Source of the DNA: JBFMDU01 sp034431935
GTDB taxonomy: Bacteria; Chloroflexota; Dehalococcoidia; GIF9; JBFMDU01
Direction of reading: 5' to 3'
DNA: 36,952 nucleotides
NCBI GenBank assembly: GCA_034431935.1
Contig: DAOUCU010000089.1
Coordinates: 1 to 36,952, forward strand
In this document: positions 25,106 to 33,006 of the stretch, piece after piece
Numbering within the stretch: position 1 is the stretch's first letter
How the letters are laid out: every line of letters starts with the position of its first letter
The notes under the pieces: model-generated
The model's database searches: none
What the model saw: the letters and a program-made list of their open reading frames with translations, nothing else
Told to the model about the DNA's origin: nothing
Program-made: the position numbers and the translations under genes

Positions 25106-26155
25106 TTGAGAAAATTCGAACTGGGCAAGACCGGCCTCATGGTCTCCAGAATCGGATTCGGAGGCATCCCGATCCAGAGGTGCACCGAAGACGAGGCGGT
25201 TGCCATCGTCAGGAAGGCGCTCGACCTTGGCATCAATTTCATTGATACCTCCCGCGCCTACAGCACCAGCGAGGAACGCATCGGCAAGGCTATCACCGGG
25301 CGGCCTCGCGAAACGATTATTCTGGCCACCAAGTCGCTCAGGCGCACCCGTGAGGAGATCCGGAAGGACCTCGAAACCAGCCTGAAGAACCTTAATGTCA
25401 GGTATGTTGACCTTTACCAGTTCCACCAGGTCGCCGACTCGAAGGACCTGGCCAGAGTGCTCGACCCTGACGGCCCAATGGCAGTGGTGCAAGAAGCCAG
25501 AAGGGCCGGACTCGTCAGGCACATCGGCATCACCTCTCACAACATAGATACCGCGAGGGAGGCAGTCAAGTCGGGCAAGTTCGAAACACTGATGTACGCC
25601 TTCAATTTCATCACCCCGGAAGTGGCCACCGACCTGCTCCCTCTCTGCCGCGAGCGGAACGTGGGGTTCATCGCCATGAAGCCGCTTTCCGGCGGTATGG
25701 TAGACAATGTCAGCGTTGCCTTCAAATATCTTCTCCAGTTCCCGGACGTCCTGCCTATCGTCGGCATCCAGCGAGCTGAGGAGCTTGACCAGATTCTTGA
25801 TGTGGTGAACGGGCCTCCGGAGATGACGGCTACAGAGCTAGCGGACATGGAGCGCATCCGGAAGCAACTCGGGGACCGTTTCTGCCACCGATGCGACTAC
25901 TGCCAGCCGTGCACCGAGAACATCCCCATATCCAGCATCCTCCATACCCGCAGTATGTGGCGCCGTTTCCCGCCGGAACGTGTCTTCGCCGAACCAATGC
26001 AGAAGCTGATGGAACAGGCGGTCGCCTGCAGTAACTGCGGCAAATGCGAGGAGCGTTGCCCCTATAACCTGCCTATCCGTGAAATGCTTAAGGAGGAGTT
26101 TTCCTGGTACCGCACCGAGCGTAAAAAGTGGCTGGAGAGTAAGTGCGGTAAATGA
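25106..26155 (+). CDS. Aldo/keto reductase with C-terminal ferredoxin-type clusters
   Basis: A 349-aa oxidoreductase. The AKR barrel (about 1-250) has the catalytic tetrad D47, Y52, K76 and H107, in FIDTSRAYSTSEERIG, ILATKS and LYQFHQ. The C-terminus adds two cysteine sets: C260, C263, C266, C269 and C308-x2-C311-x2-C314-x3-C318-Pro, the latter a standard [4Fe-4S] motif. Such proteins probably transfer electrons between NAD(P)H or the substrate and ferredoxin. TTG 25106 is the only fitting start. The stop overlaps the next gene by four bases. Confidence 0.9.
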   Translation: MRKFELGKTGLMVSRIGFGGIPIQRCTEDEAVAIVRKALDLGINFIDTSRAYSTSEERIGKAITGRPRETIILATKSLRRTREEIRKDLETSLKNLNVRYVDLYQFHQVADSKDLARVLDPDGPMAVVQEARRAGLVRHIGITSHNIDTAREAVKSGKFETLMYAFNFITPEVATDLLPLCRERNVGFIAMKPLSGGMVDNVSVAFKYLLQFPDVLPIVGIQRAEELDQILDVVNGPPEMTATELADMERIRKQLGDRFCHRCDYCQPCTENIPISSILHTRSMWRRFPPERVFAEPMQKLMEQAVACSNCGKCEERCPYNLPIREMLKEEFSWYRTERKKWLESKCGK

Positions 26156-27084
26156 AACAGGATATTCTGGAGTGGCTCCTTGAAGGCCCGGACTGGCTGA
26201 AGTACGCCGTTGAACGTCAACTGCAGGGCGGTAAGCCGGACCCGAAGCTGGCCCTCGAGGACCCATCGATACTTGGACTCAGGGAACGTCTGCGAAATCC
26301 ACAGCTTGGCCTGACCGCCCTGCTGGAAAAGAAGCTTTATTACACCCGCACCGGTAATGCTTACTGGGATCTTTTCTTCCTGGCCGATACCGGCTTAACG
26401 GCCAGAGACCTTGGCATCGAGGCGGAACTGGAGCAACTGCTGGCGCGGCAATTGCCATCCGGTGAGTTCATCACCGAGCCGGGAATGGCCCCGAACTACT
26501 ACTGTATTTCGGCAATCCTGCTCTCCACCATCGCCAAACTCGGTTTCAGAGAGCACCCGGCAGTAAGAAAATATCTTAAAGTTATCCTCGATACCCAGCG
26601 CTACGATGGCGGCTGGCACTGTGAAAAAAGCCAGTCCGGCGGTGAGTCATACGCCCCCGAGTCATGTCCCATGGACAACCTGAACATCCTGATGCTGGTC
26701 GGTCAATACGATGCATTGCGAAATGACGACCGCTTCAACGGTGCTATCGACCTTCTTCTCGACCACTGGCAGCAGCGCGACCGGAAGCTACGGCTGGACG
26801 GTTTCGGGGTCGGTAGCCGCTACTCCGCCCTCAAATACCCGGCGGTAGACTACGGCATCCTCCGCGTGCTCGACGCCGTTTCAGTGTTCCCCCATGCCGT
26901 GAGGCGGGCCGCCTTCGGCGAAATGTTCAGATGGGTGCAGGGAAAAGCAGTTAACGGCAAATATACGCCAGAGAACGCCTGCGGCTCTTTTCCCGGCTTC
27001 GATTTCGACCAGACTGGTCAGCCAAGCCGCTGGCTGACGTTTCAAATAGTCCGGATAGAACAGCGGGCCGAACTAACCGCCTGA
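26152..27084 (+). CDS. Terpenoid cyclase/prenyltransferase-like toroid protein
   Basis: A 310-aa soluble protein with helical repeats of the alpha/alpha toroid type: PNYYCISAILLSTIAKLGF, VILDTQRYDGGWHCEKS, CPMDNLNILMLVGQY and FGVGSRYSALKYPAVDYGIL. The DGGW element is typical of squalene cyclase and prenyltransferase folds, but the catalytic motif of squalene cyclases (DxDD) is not seen, so an enzyme function is doubtful. It overlaps the aldo/keto reductase gene by four bases. Its 3' end overlaps that of the convergent DUF4129 gene by 12 bp. Confidence 0.7.
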   Translation: MKQDILEWLLEGPDWLKYAVERQLQGGKPDPKLALEDPSILGLRERLRNPQLGLTALLEKKLYYTRTGNAYWDLFFLADTGLTARDLGIEAELEQLLARQLPSGEFITEPGMAPNYYCISAILLSTIAKLGFREHPAVRKYLKVILDTQRYDGGWHCEKSQSGGESYAPESCPMDNLNILMLVGQYDALRNDDRFNGAIDLLLDHWQQRDRKLRLDGFGVGSRYSALKYPAVDYGILRVLDAVSVFPHAVRRAAFGEMFRWVQGKAVNGKYTPENACGSFPGFDFDQTGQPSRWLTFQIVRIEQRAELTA

Positions 27085-28401
27085 TTCCCGGGCATGCTCG
27101 GTGCTCCCAACAGACATCCCCACCCGCCCCCAGGCCTCCTTCACCATCCGCAAAACTTCATCAGCCACTATAGCCCGCCCGTACCGCACATCCATGTAGG
27201 CAGCAGTGATAGCGCCAAAATCTCCGGCCAGCCCGGGGTAAACGGCCACCAGATACCGCTGGTACTCCAGCGGCGTCTGTGACGGCAGACGCGGCAGACC
27301 GCGTCGAGCCGCCCAGGCGAGAAGACTGCGGTAGATAGCACGGACGGTAGTGGCCTGTTCTTCCATCTCTGATGCCCGCGGCCGGAACATTCCGCCAACA
27401 CGCCGGACAAGGCTGGCCAGTGCCACGGCGATACGACGTAACAGCTCGACCAGACCAGCCCTGAGGCCCATCCCGATAGCCACCGTTTCAATCCGCACCG
27501 GACCGGGCTCCCGTATGCGCCGCCATCGGAGCCTCATCGCCGCAATCACCACTCCGGCAGTCACCACAGCCAGCACAAGAGCTATTGTCACCCAGGCCAT
27601 CCACGGGGACAGAGGCTGTGGCGAGCCACTGACCGGCTCAGGTAACTCCATCATCCCCTCATCCTCCGGCTTGAAATCACACGACAGCTTGAAAGCAAAC
27701 TGTGGTTCCGCTGTCGTGACGGAGGGCGGTGGAAAGAGCCATCCTGCTCCGGCCGACAGCCCTTTGATGACCGCGGCCGCAGCCCCGGGCGACAATGCAA
27801 AGAAAACAGCAATCACCGGCACCGCCACGGCAGCAAAGCCAGCCGCCAGCATCCAGGACCGCGGCGACCGAAGGACCATGCCCGTCATCCGGAGCGAATC
27901 GTACCAGCGCCCCAGGGCAAGCATTATGGCGCCGCCTAGAGCAAACAGCATCACGGGAAGAAATGACTGCCCCTCCAGGCCAGCCAATAAGAGCAAAAGC
28001 GGGAGCCACCACTGGAACCTTACCACCAGCCTGACGTAATCGGTGTCATTCGGGACGGCCGTAGCACCCAGCCACCATGCCATGCCAGCCATCACCACCT
28101 GGAAACCAGCCGTCCACACGGCATCAGGGTCGATTGCTGATGTTATCCTGCTGGAAACGAGCCCAGCGACAACCCCCACCGAGATTACGCCGAGCGCGAT
28201 GCTCAACCACAGCCGCCATGGCCCGAGCACCATCAGGCTCACAAGGAATGCCAGTGCATAGACGGCCATCACCACCGCAGAAATGATGAAGTCCCCCGCC
28301 AGATACCGCGAAAGCAGCGCCAGCGCCAGATAGAGCCCGGACACCTCGGCCAGGGCCAGCCAGAGATACATCAACCTCACCGGCGGCGCGGACTGACTCA
28401 T
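27073..28401 (-). CDS. DUF4129 membrane protein
   Basis: A membrane protein of 442 aa. About seven hydrophobic segments fill residues 10-215, an extracytoplasmic stretch follows, and another segment spans about 265-290. The C-terminal cytoplasmic domain matches DUF4129: RAIYRSLLAWAARRGLPRL, SQTPLEYQRYLV, FGAITAAYMDVRYGRA. DUF4129 domains usually accompany transglutaminase-like proteins in operons with DUF58 and MoxR genes. Here the transglutaminase itself is absent. It overlaps the DUF58 gene by four bases, so it is the third gene of a MoxR-DUF58-DUF4129 operon. Confidence 0.82.
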   Translation of the reverse strand: MSQSAPPVRLMYLWLALAEVSGLYLALALLSRYLAGDFIISAVVMAVYALAFLVSLMVLGPWRLWLSIALGVISVGVVAGLVSSRITSAIDPDAVWTAGFQVVMAGMAWWLGATAVPNDTDYVRLVVRFQWWLPLLLLLAGLEGQSFLPVMLFALGGAIMLALGRWYDSLRMTGMVLRSPRSWMLAAGFAAVAVPVIAVFFALSPGAAAAVIKGLSAGAGWLFPPPSVTTAEPQFAFKLSCDFKPEDEGMMELPEPVSGSPQPLSPWMAWVTIALVLAVVTAGVVIAAMRLRWRRIREPGPVRIETVAIGMGLRAGLVELLRRIAVALASLVRRVGGMFRPRASEMEEQATTVRAIYRSLLAWAARRGLPRLPSQTPLEYQRYLVAVYPGLAGDFGAITAAYMDVRYGRAIVADEVLRMVKEAWGRVGMSVGSTEHARESGG

Positions 28402-29672
28402 CCCCCATCCCCTTTGGCGCCGCCCGTGAGGTCGGCCTCTGAACGTACCGGAAGCACAGGTGCACCGGCAACCTCTCCCGGTGCACTCGCCACACCAACC
28501 AGAAACACCACCGGGAACTGGTCTTGATGCCGCAATTCCATCACCAGGCTGATGAGACCGCCTGATACAGCGCCGGTCACGACGACTGCCAGCGCACCGG
28601 GCATAAGACTGCCCGCCAGCCGCTCAATCGCGCCGCGTTCCAGTGGCCTTGTGACCGGCTCGACCCGCGCCAGCGCCTCCAGAATATCAAGCAGACGGTC
28701 GCGGCTGGCTGATGCCGGCAGGACAACTTCCGGTTCCGGTAACAGGGACAAACCAACCGGAGAACCGGTACCGGATATTGCGGCGGCCAGCGAGGCCGCA
28801 GTGGTTACCGCCAGTTCAAAATCATCTTCCCTTTCACAACCGCCGAAGCCGGCAACGTCAAGCACTAGCACCGTGCTCAAGCTGGTGGTGGACTCGTAGA
28901 CCCTCGCCTGGAGTTCTCCCCGGCGGGCGCTCGCCTTCCAGTGCACCCTCTTGAAAGGGTCGCCAATCCGGTAGTCCCGGGCGCCCATAGTGCGGCTGGA
29001 ATCCTCATAAATTGTTCTCGGAACAGCCCGCTCGCCAACCAGTCCGGTCAGGTTGAGCTTTCCGAGGTCAACCGGTACGACCTTCGGGTAGACCAGCAGG
29101 TTGAGATTCAGCGGGTCGATTCTCTCCACCGGATAAAGCCCGAAGGGGTCGCCGGTCCGGACGCGTGCCGGCCCCAGCCGATACTCACCCCTCATCAGGC
29201 ATTTCAAAGACTGTCGCCACCGCAAGCTTTGGTCACCACCAATTGCCGTGGCCCAGTGCCACCGTTCGCAGACAAAACGGCTCGGAGCACGCTTCCCGAT
29301 GACAAGACGGTACGGCAGGTCGAGCTCAAGACTGACCCACGGCAGCGGCAGCCACTTGTGGTTGGTCAGAGCCATGCTGACGTCTATCGTTTCGTCAGGG
29401 AAAGCGCGGCTCTGGCCCGGTCTCACTTCCAGTCTCAACCGGCGCAGTGACCACAGACTCCACAGCCAGGAGACGATGCCGAGCACCGGGAGAAACAGGG
29501 CAAGCGCCAGGAGCGGCGCGTTCCGCTGAAGAGAAGCAAAGATGGCAATCCCGGCGAAAGCAATGAGGGCCAGCCAGTGAAAAAAGACCGGAAACCCGGC
29601 GCTGAACGTGGCGGCCCCGCTGGCGGGGCTACGGCTCGACCGGGACGGGCGCAGTGTTGAGGATGTCCTCAA
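28398..29672 (-). CDS. DUF58 domain protein
   Basis: A 424-aa protein. Two close hydrophobic segments (about residues 25-70) anchor it. A beta-rich region follows, with GDPFGLYPVERIDP, then the DUF58 signature ARDYRIGDPFKRVHWKASARRGEL. After it, VLVLDVAGFG begins a von Willebrand A-like part. DUF58 proteins work with MoxR ATPases, perhaps in assembly or activation of other proteins. The start at 29672 lies 44 bp inside the moxR gene. A later start is possible, since the first 20 residues are low in complexity and rich in Ser and Arg. Confidence 0.87.
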   Translation of the reverse strand: MRTSSTLRPSRSSRSPASGAATFSAGFPVFFHWLALIAFAGIAIFASLQRNAPLLALALFLPVLGIVSWLWSLWSLRRLRLEVRPGQSRAFPDETIDVSMALTNHKWLPLPWVSLELDLPYRLVIGKRAPSRFVCERWHWATAIGGDQSLRWRQSLKCLMRGEYRLGPARVRTGDPFGLYPVERIDPLNLNLLVYPKVVPVDLGKLNLTGLVGERAVPRTIYEDSSRTMGARDYRIGDPFKRVHWKASARRGELQARVYESTTSLSTVLVLDVAGFGGCEREDDFELAVTTAASLAAAISGTGSPVGLSLLPEPEVVLPASASRDRLLDILEALARVEPVTRPLERGAIERLAGSLMPGALAVVVTGAVSGGLISLVMELRHQDQFPVVFLVGVASAPGEVAGAPVLPVRSEADLTGGAKGDGG

Positions 29673-30564
29673 GAAGTGCCTCCTTGCTCCTCTTGTGCAG
29701 GTAGGCCTCGGTACTCAGGATGATGCGATGGCCCAGCACCGGCACCACCAGACGCTTTACGTCATCGGGTATGACGTAGTCCCGGCCGCGGACAATAGCG
29801 AGCGCCTGCGACCCCCTATACAAGAACAGGCTGGCCCGGGGACTGGCGCCCAGACTGACCGAAGCACTGGCCCGCGTCCGCTGGACGATATCGAGTATGT
29901 ACCGGCGCACTCCGGGGTCGACATGGACCTTCTGCGCCTGTTCCTTAAGCTCCAGCATCTCCTCGGGCGAAGTCACCGGCTCCAGACTGTCCAGCGGGTT
30001 GCTGTACTGAAACCGGAGGAGCATGGCATCCTCTTCTTCCGTGTCGGGATATCCCATCTTCAGGCAAAGGAAGAAACGGTCAAGCTGTGCTTCCGGCAAC
30101 GGGAAGGTACCGTGAAGCTCGACCGGGTTTTGCGTAGCGATGACCATGAAAGGCCGGGGCAATGCCTGGGTGATGCCGTCCACCGTGACCTGCCGCTCCT
30201 CCATACACTCAAGCAGGCTTGATTGGGTACGCGGTGTCGCCCGGTTAATTTCGTCAACCAGGAGAATATTGGCCATAACCGGGCCGGGACGGAACTCGAA
30301 CTCCGATTTCTTCTGGTTATAAAAGTAGATACCGGTAATATCTCCGGGCAGAAGGTCAGGCGTACACTGAACGCGGCGGAAGGTCCCGCCGAGCAGGCGC
30401 GCCAGCGTCTTGGCCAGCGTCGTCTTGCCGATACCGGGGACATCCTCAATCAGGATGTGTCCCTCACAGAGCATAGCGACCATCGCCAGCTCGAGGCTGT
30501 CAAGCTTACCGACGATGACTTTGCCAGCGCCCTCAAGAATTCGGCTGATGGTATTCGGAAACAT
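29629..30564 (-). CDS. MoxR-family AAA ATPase
   Basis: A chaperone-like ATPase of 311 aa. Walker A is EDVPGIGKTTLAKTLA, Walker B is ILLVDEINRATPRTQSSLLECMEE, with MVIATQNPVELHGTFPLPEAQLDRF as sensor and arginine-finger region, and a C-terminal lid (GRDYVIPDDVKRL). I choose ATG 30564; a TATAAT lies 12 bases upstream, giving a near-leaderless mRNA. An in-frame GTG at 30591 lies upstream of that -10, so it is less likely. It is first in an operon with the DUF58 and DUF4129 genes. Confidence 0.9.
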   Translation of the reverse strand: MFPNTISRILEGAGKVIVGKLDSLELAMVAMLCEGHILIEDVPGIGKTTLAKTLARLLGGTFRRVQCTPDLLPGDITGIYFYNQKKSEFEFRPGPVMANILLVDEINRATPRTQSSLLECMEERQVTVDGITQALPRPFMVIATQNPVELHGTFPLPEAQLDRFFLCLKMGYPDTEEEDAMLLRFQYSNPLDSLEPVTSPEEMLELKEQAQKVHVDPGVRRYILDIVQRTRASASVSLGASPRASLFLYRGSQALAIVRGRDYVIPDDVKRLVVPVLGHRIILSTEAYLHKRSKEALLEDILNTAPVPVEP

Positions 30565-30576
30565 GACAGAGGCTTC

Positions 30577-30605
30577 ATTATAGGCGCCCACCGCCAGTAC
30601 GGCAA
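30577..30605 (-). promoter_or_regulatory. Predicted promoter of the moxR operon
   Basis: On the minus strand TTGCCG (30605-30600) and a perfect TATAAT (30582-30577) are 17 bases apart. Transcription would begin a few bases before ATG 30564. Confidence 0.55.
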
Positions 30606-30653
30606 TACCGCGCGAGCATGCTCAACCGGAAACACCTACGAACTACAATTGCC

Positions 30654-30742
30654 GGCGTCTCCCCGTCAGTACGGGAACAACGAGTACATTACCAAGATTG
30701 AGACCGGCGATGTGGGCGTCTCCCCGTCAGTACGGGAACAAC
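30654..30742. repeat. Pair of 28-nt direct repeats with a 33-nt spacer (mini-CRISPR-like)
   Basis: Two identical 28-nt units lie at 30654-30681 and 30715-30742. Each begins GGCGTCTCCCC and ends ACGGGAACAAC, with an internal stem CCCGT/ACGGG around a CAGT loop. The spacer between them is 33 nt, so the period is 61, the same as the type I-E array in this window. They lie between the divergent promoters of the moxR operon and the gene at 30780. They may be a two-repeat CRISPR remnant or paired operator sites. Confidence 0.6.
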
Positions 30743-30744
30743 AC

Positions 30745-30773
30745 AGGACAGCATGTGACCCGCCTGATATAAT
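30745..30773 (+). promoter_or_regulatory. Predicted promoter for the gene at 30780
   Basis: AGGACA (30745-30750) and TATAAT (30768-30773) are 17 bases apart. The -10 ends six bases before ATG 30780, so the transcript should begin at or next to the start codon. The second 28-nt repeat ends two bases before the -35. Confidence 0.55.
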
Positions 30774-30779
30774 CGCGGC

Positions 30780-31088
30780 ATGCCGCTACTCTGGTGGACG
30801 CGGGACAGTCCCAGGGACATCCCTCAGTGGGCCTATTCCTACCTGGTCACCAGGCTTAATGTTGCTCATGAAGCATTAAGGGACCTCAAGTGCTTCGAGC
30901 GACGTGACCTGGTGAACAGCACCCTGTCGGTACTCATCCGCATTTTCAACCCGGAAGAAGCCCGCCGCGCCGGCGTCCGTGATTTCACCTCGCTCGACCG
31001 ACATCCTGAGCTTATCCGATGGGAAGGCTGGCAGGACCCGGCAACCGGCGAGGTTTTCATGGAGCAGAAAGGCTGTGAGAGGCTATAA
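30780..31088 (+). CDS. Hypothetical protein
   Basis: A protein of 102 aa that I do not recognise. It begins MPLLWWTRDSPRDIPQ and ends with a rather polar part, EVFMEQKGCERL. Its middle is helical and charged (RLNVAHEALRDLKCFERRDL). It has no membrane segment or signal peptide. A promoter with TATAAT six bases before the ATG supports it as a gene with a leaderless mRNA. A 96-codon frame on the other strand overlaps it, but lacks such support. Confidence 0.6.
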   Translation: MPLLWWTRDSPRDIPQWAYSYLVTRLNVAHEALRDLKCFERRDLVNSTLSVLIRIFNPEEARRAGVRDFTSLDRHPELIRWEGWQDPATGEVFMEQKGCERL

Positions 31089-31106
31089 CGAATGATGACT
31101 CCCGTG

Positions 31107-31135
31107 TTTACGCACCGGCTGATAACTGCTATTAT
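31107..31135 (+). promoter_or_regulatory. Predicted promoter for the flavodoxin-PPOX gene
   Basis: TTTACG (31107-31112) and TATTAT (31130-31135) are 17 bases apart, with four of six matches at -35 and five of six at -10. The gene starts about 30 bases beyond the expected start of transcription, with GGAGG in the leader. Confidence 0.45.
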
Positions 31136-31173
31136 CGACCCGGCAGTAGAATTCACACCGTAAGGAGGCCACT

Positions 31174-32130
31174 GTGGCCCGAACGTTCATTGTTTTCGAG
31201 TCCAGATACGGCTCCACCGAAGAAGCCGTCAGGAAGATGGCCCTGGTCCTGGGACCGGCCCGCTACTGTCGCACCGCCGACTTCGAGATTAAATACCGCG
31301 ACAACTACGACTTTTTTGTATTGGGCGCCGGCGTCTATAACGAGGTCATCGACCCTCGCCTCAGCCACTTCGTCAGCACCAACCGAGAATGGTTAAGTAA
31401 AAAGAAGGTTGCCCTTTTCGCCACCTGCCTGTCCGGAATCCGTGGCCTTAACTACGTAGCACCCCTGGCCAGAATTCTTGGCGACTGCGTTGTGACCACC
31501 GGCATGGTTGACGGCAGGTTTAAGAAAGAACAATTGACACCGGAAGACTACGCCATCATGAAGCACTTTTACGAGACGGTGAAGCTGCCCTTTGAGGATA
31601 CCGACCGTACTAACCTGCCCAGGCTCATCGACTTCTGCCTCAAGTTAAAAGCTATAAAAGATGCGGATTACAAGGCCGTGCCGGCGGACCAGCTCAAGAC
31701 ACATATCGAGGAGTTCCTTAACAGCCACAACACCTGCGTGCTCTGCACCGGCTCCGGCGATAGCGTGCGCAGTACTCCGGTCACCTACAAATACCACGAG
31801 GGGCACCTTTACATCGTATCTGAAGGCGGCCGTAAGTTCGCCAACATCCTGCTTAATCCCAGCGTCTCGGTAACCATCCACAACGAGTCAGCTTCTGGCA
31901 AGTTTGCCCGGGCCGGGATTCAGCTAACTGGGTCAGTCAGCGTGATTACCCCGGGTCACCCTGAACTACCGGAGGTTTTCAAAGTCATGGGATTGAGTTA
32001 CGAGCGGCTGAATTCCCTACCATGGATTATGAACGGCCTCAAGATAAAGCTAATCAAGGCAGAGTTCCGCTGGCGCGGTTTTGACGACCTCGGCTACGCC
32101 CGCGTCCAGTCATACGATTTTCAAGTTTGA
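31174..32130 (+). CDS. Flavodoxin-PPOX split-barrel fusion protein
   Basis: A 318-aa protein with two flavin-type domains. Residues 1 to about 145 resemble flavodoxin/HemG proteins: FIVFESRYGSTEEAVRKMA (phosphate loop), FFVLGAGVYNEVIDP and ALFATCLSG. Residues about 165-318 resemble the pyridoxamine 5'-phosphate oxidase-type split barrel: LNSHNTCVLCTGSGDSVRS, HLYIVSEGGRKFANILLNP and VSVTIHNES. Both bind FMN in their families, so an internal electron relay is possible. GGAGG precedes GTG 31174. The substrate is unknown. Confidence 0.8.
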   Translation: MARTFIVFESRYGSTEEAVRKMALVLGPARYCRTADFEIKYRDNYDFFVLGAGVYNEVIDPRLSHFVSTNREWLSKKKVALFATCLSGIRGLNYVAPLARILGDCVVTTGMVDGRFKKEQLTPEDYAIMKHFYETVKLPFEDTDRTNLPRLIDFCLKLKAIKDADYKAVPADQLKTHIEEFLNSHNTCVLCTGSGDSVRSTPVTYKYHEGHLYIVSEGGRKFANILLNPSVSVTIHNESASGKFARAGIQLTGSVSVITPGHPELPEVFKVMGLSYERLNSLPWIMNGLKIKLIKAEFRWRGFDDLGYARVQSYDFQV

Positions 32131-32156
32131 AGCCCTAGCAAACGTTAGGTTATAAT
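32127..32156 (+). promoter_or_regulatory. Predicted promoter of the yceD-rpmF-fabD block
   Basis: TTGAAG (32127-32132) overlaps the stop of the preceding gene and is followed after 18 bases by a perfect TATAAT (32151-32156). ATG 32186 lies about 23 bases beyond the expected start of transcription. Confidence 0.55.
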
Positions 32157-32185
32157 ATTGCTTTCAGTTTGGCCGGACTTAAACT

Positions 32186-32812
32186 ATGACTCTGGACAGT
32201 TACGAAATCAGAATCAAGCCATTCCACGCCCTGGTGAACGTGGCCACGCTCCTCAAGGAGCCGATCGGCTCCACGCGTGATTACAATTTCGAGGACATCG
32301 CCGATGAGAAAGGCGATAGCCCCGTCACCGGCGCCATCGGTATGGTCCGCAGTCAGCGCGGCATTCTGGTACGGGCAAATGTGACTGCACGTTTCGAGAT
32401 GGACTGCAGCCGCTGTCTTAAACCGACCGATTGCACAATGGCCATTGCCATGGATGAGGAGTTTCTGCCGAGCATCGATGTCAGCAGCGGCTTACCACTT
32501 CGCACCCCGCGCGACGGCAGTGTCTTTGTCATCGACCACAACCACATCCTCGACCTTGGCGAAGCAATATACCAGTATATCCTCATGGCGGTACCGATGA
32601 AACCGCTGTGTCGCCCGGACTGTGCCGGCATCTGTCCCACCTGTGGAGCCAACCTCAACCAGGGACCATGCAAGTGCCGCGAGACTAATCTGGACCCCCG
32701 CTGGGACAAGCTGGCGGTCTTGAAAAGGAAATCGTTCCGCGCCGCGCCGCGGAAGCGCTCGCCCAACACCGGAGAAAGGAAAAGGACTGATGGCACCGCT
32801 ACCAAAGCATAA
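32186..32812 (+). CDS. yceD: YceD/DUF177 family protein
   Basis: DUF177 (YceD) proteins support accumulation of 23S rRNA and are almost always encoded before rpmF, as here. The protein is 208 aa. The core has RANVTARFEMDCSRCLKP (C74, C77) and EAIYQYILMAVPMKPLC; the C-terminal zinc-like group is CPTCGANLNQGPCKC (C150, C153, C162, C164). A basic tail follows LDPRWDKLAVL. The 3' end overlaps rpmF by 23 bp, which suggests coupled translation. Confidence 0.9.
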   Translation: MTLDSYEIRIKPFHALVNVATLLKEPIGSTRDYNFEDIADEKGDSPVTGAIGMVRSQRGILVRANVTARFEMDCSRCLKPTDCTMAIAMDEEFLPSIDVSSGLPLRTPRDGSVFVIDHNHILDLGEAIYQYILMAVPMKPLCRPDCAGICPTCGANLNQGPCKCRETNLDPRWDKLAVLKRKSFRAAPRKRSPNTGERKRTDGTATKA

Positions 32813-32990
32813 ATATCCCAAGGCACGCCGCGGCAAAAGGCAAAGCCACCTGGCGATGAAGCCAAAAGCGCTCGTAGACTGCCCCCAGTGCCATACCCCG
32901 AAGCTCCCACACCGCGTCTGCCCCAGTTGCGGCTACTACAACGGCCGGGAGGTTATCGAACCCAGGTCTCCCAAGAAGAAGGCAGCATAG
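32790..32990 (+). CDS. rpmF: Ribosomal protein bL32
   Basis: A ribosomal protein of the 50S subunit, 66 aa. The start MAPLPKHKYPKARRGKRQSH fits the bL32 N-terminus, and the zinc ribbon is complete: C31-x2-C34 and C44-x2-C47 (CPQC, CPSCG), followed by YYNGREVIE. It starts within the 3' end of yceD. It is a four-cysteine form, not the zinc-independent type. Confidence 0.97.
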   Translation: MAPLPKHKYPKARRGKRQSHLAMKPKALVDCPQCHTPKLPHRVCPSCGYYNGREVIEPRSPKKKAA

Positions 32991-33006
32991 CCGAGGCCAT
33001 CTGCCG

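Noticed and set aside
30583..30609. Third, degenerate copy of the 28-nt repeat
   Set aside because: It shares CAGTACGG and a similar flank, but is 72 rather than 61 bp from the next copy and lies within the moxR promoter; resemblance may be chance.
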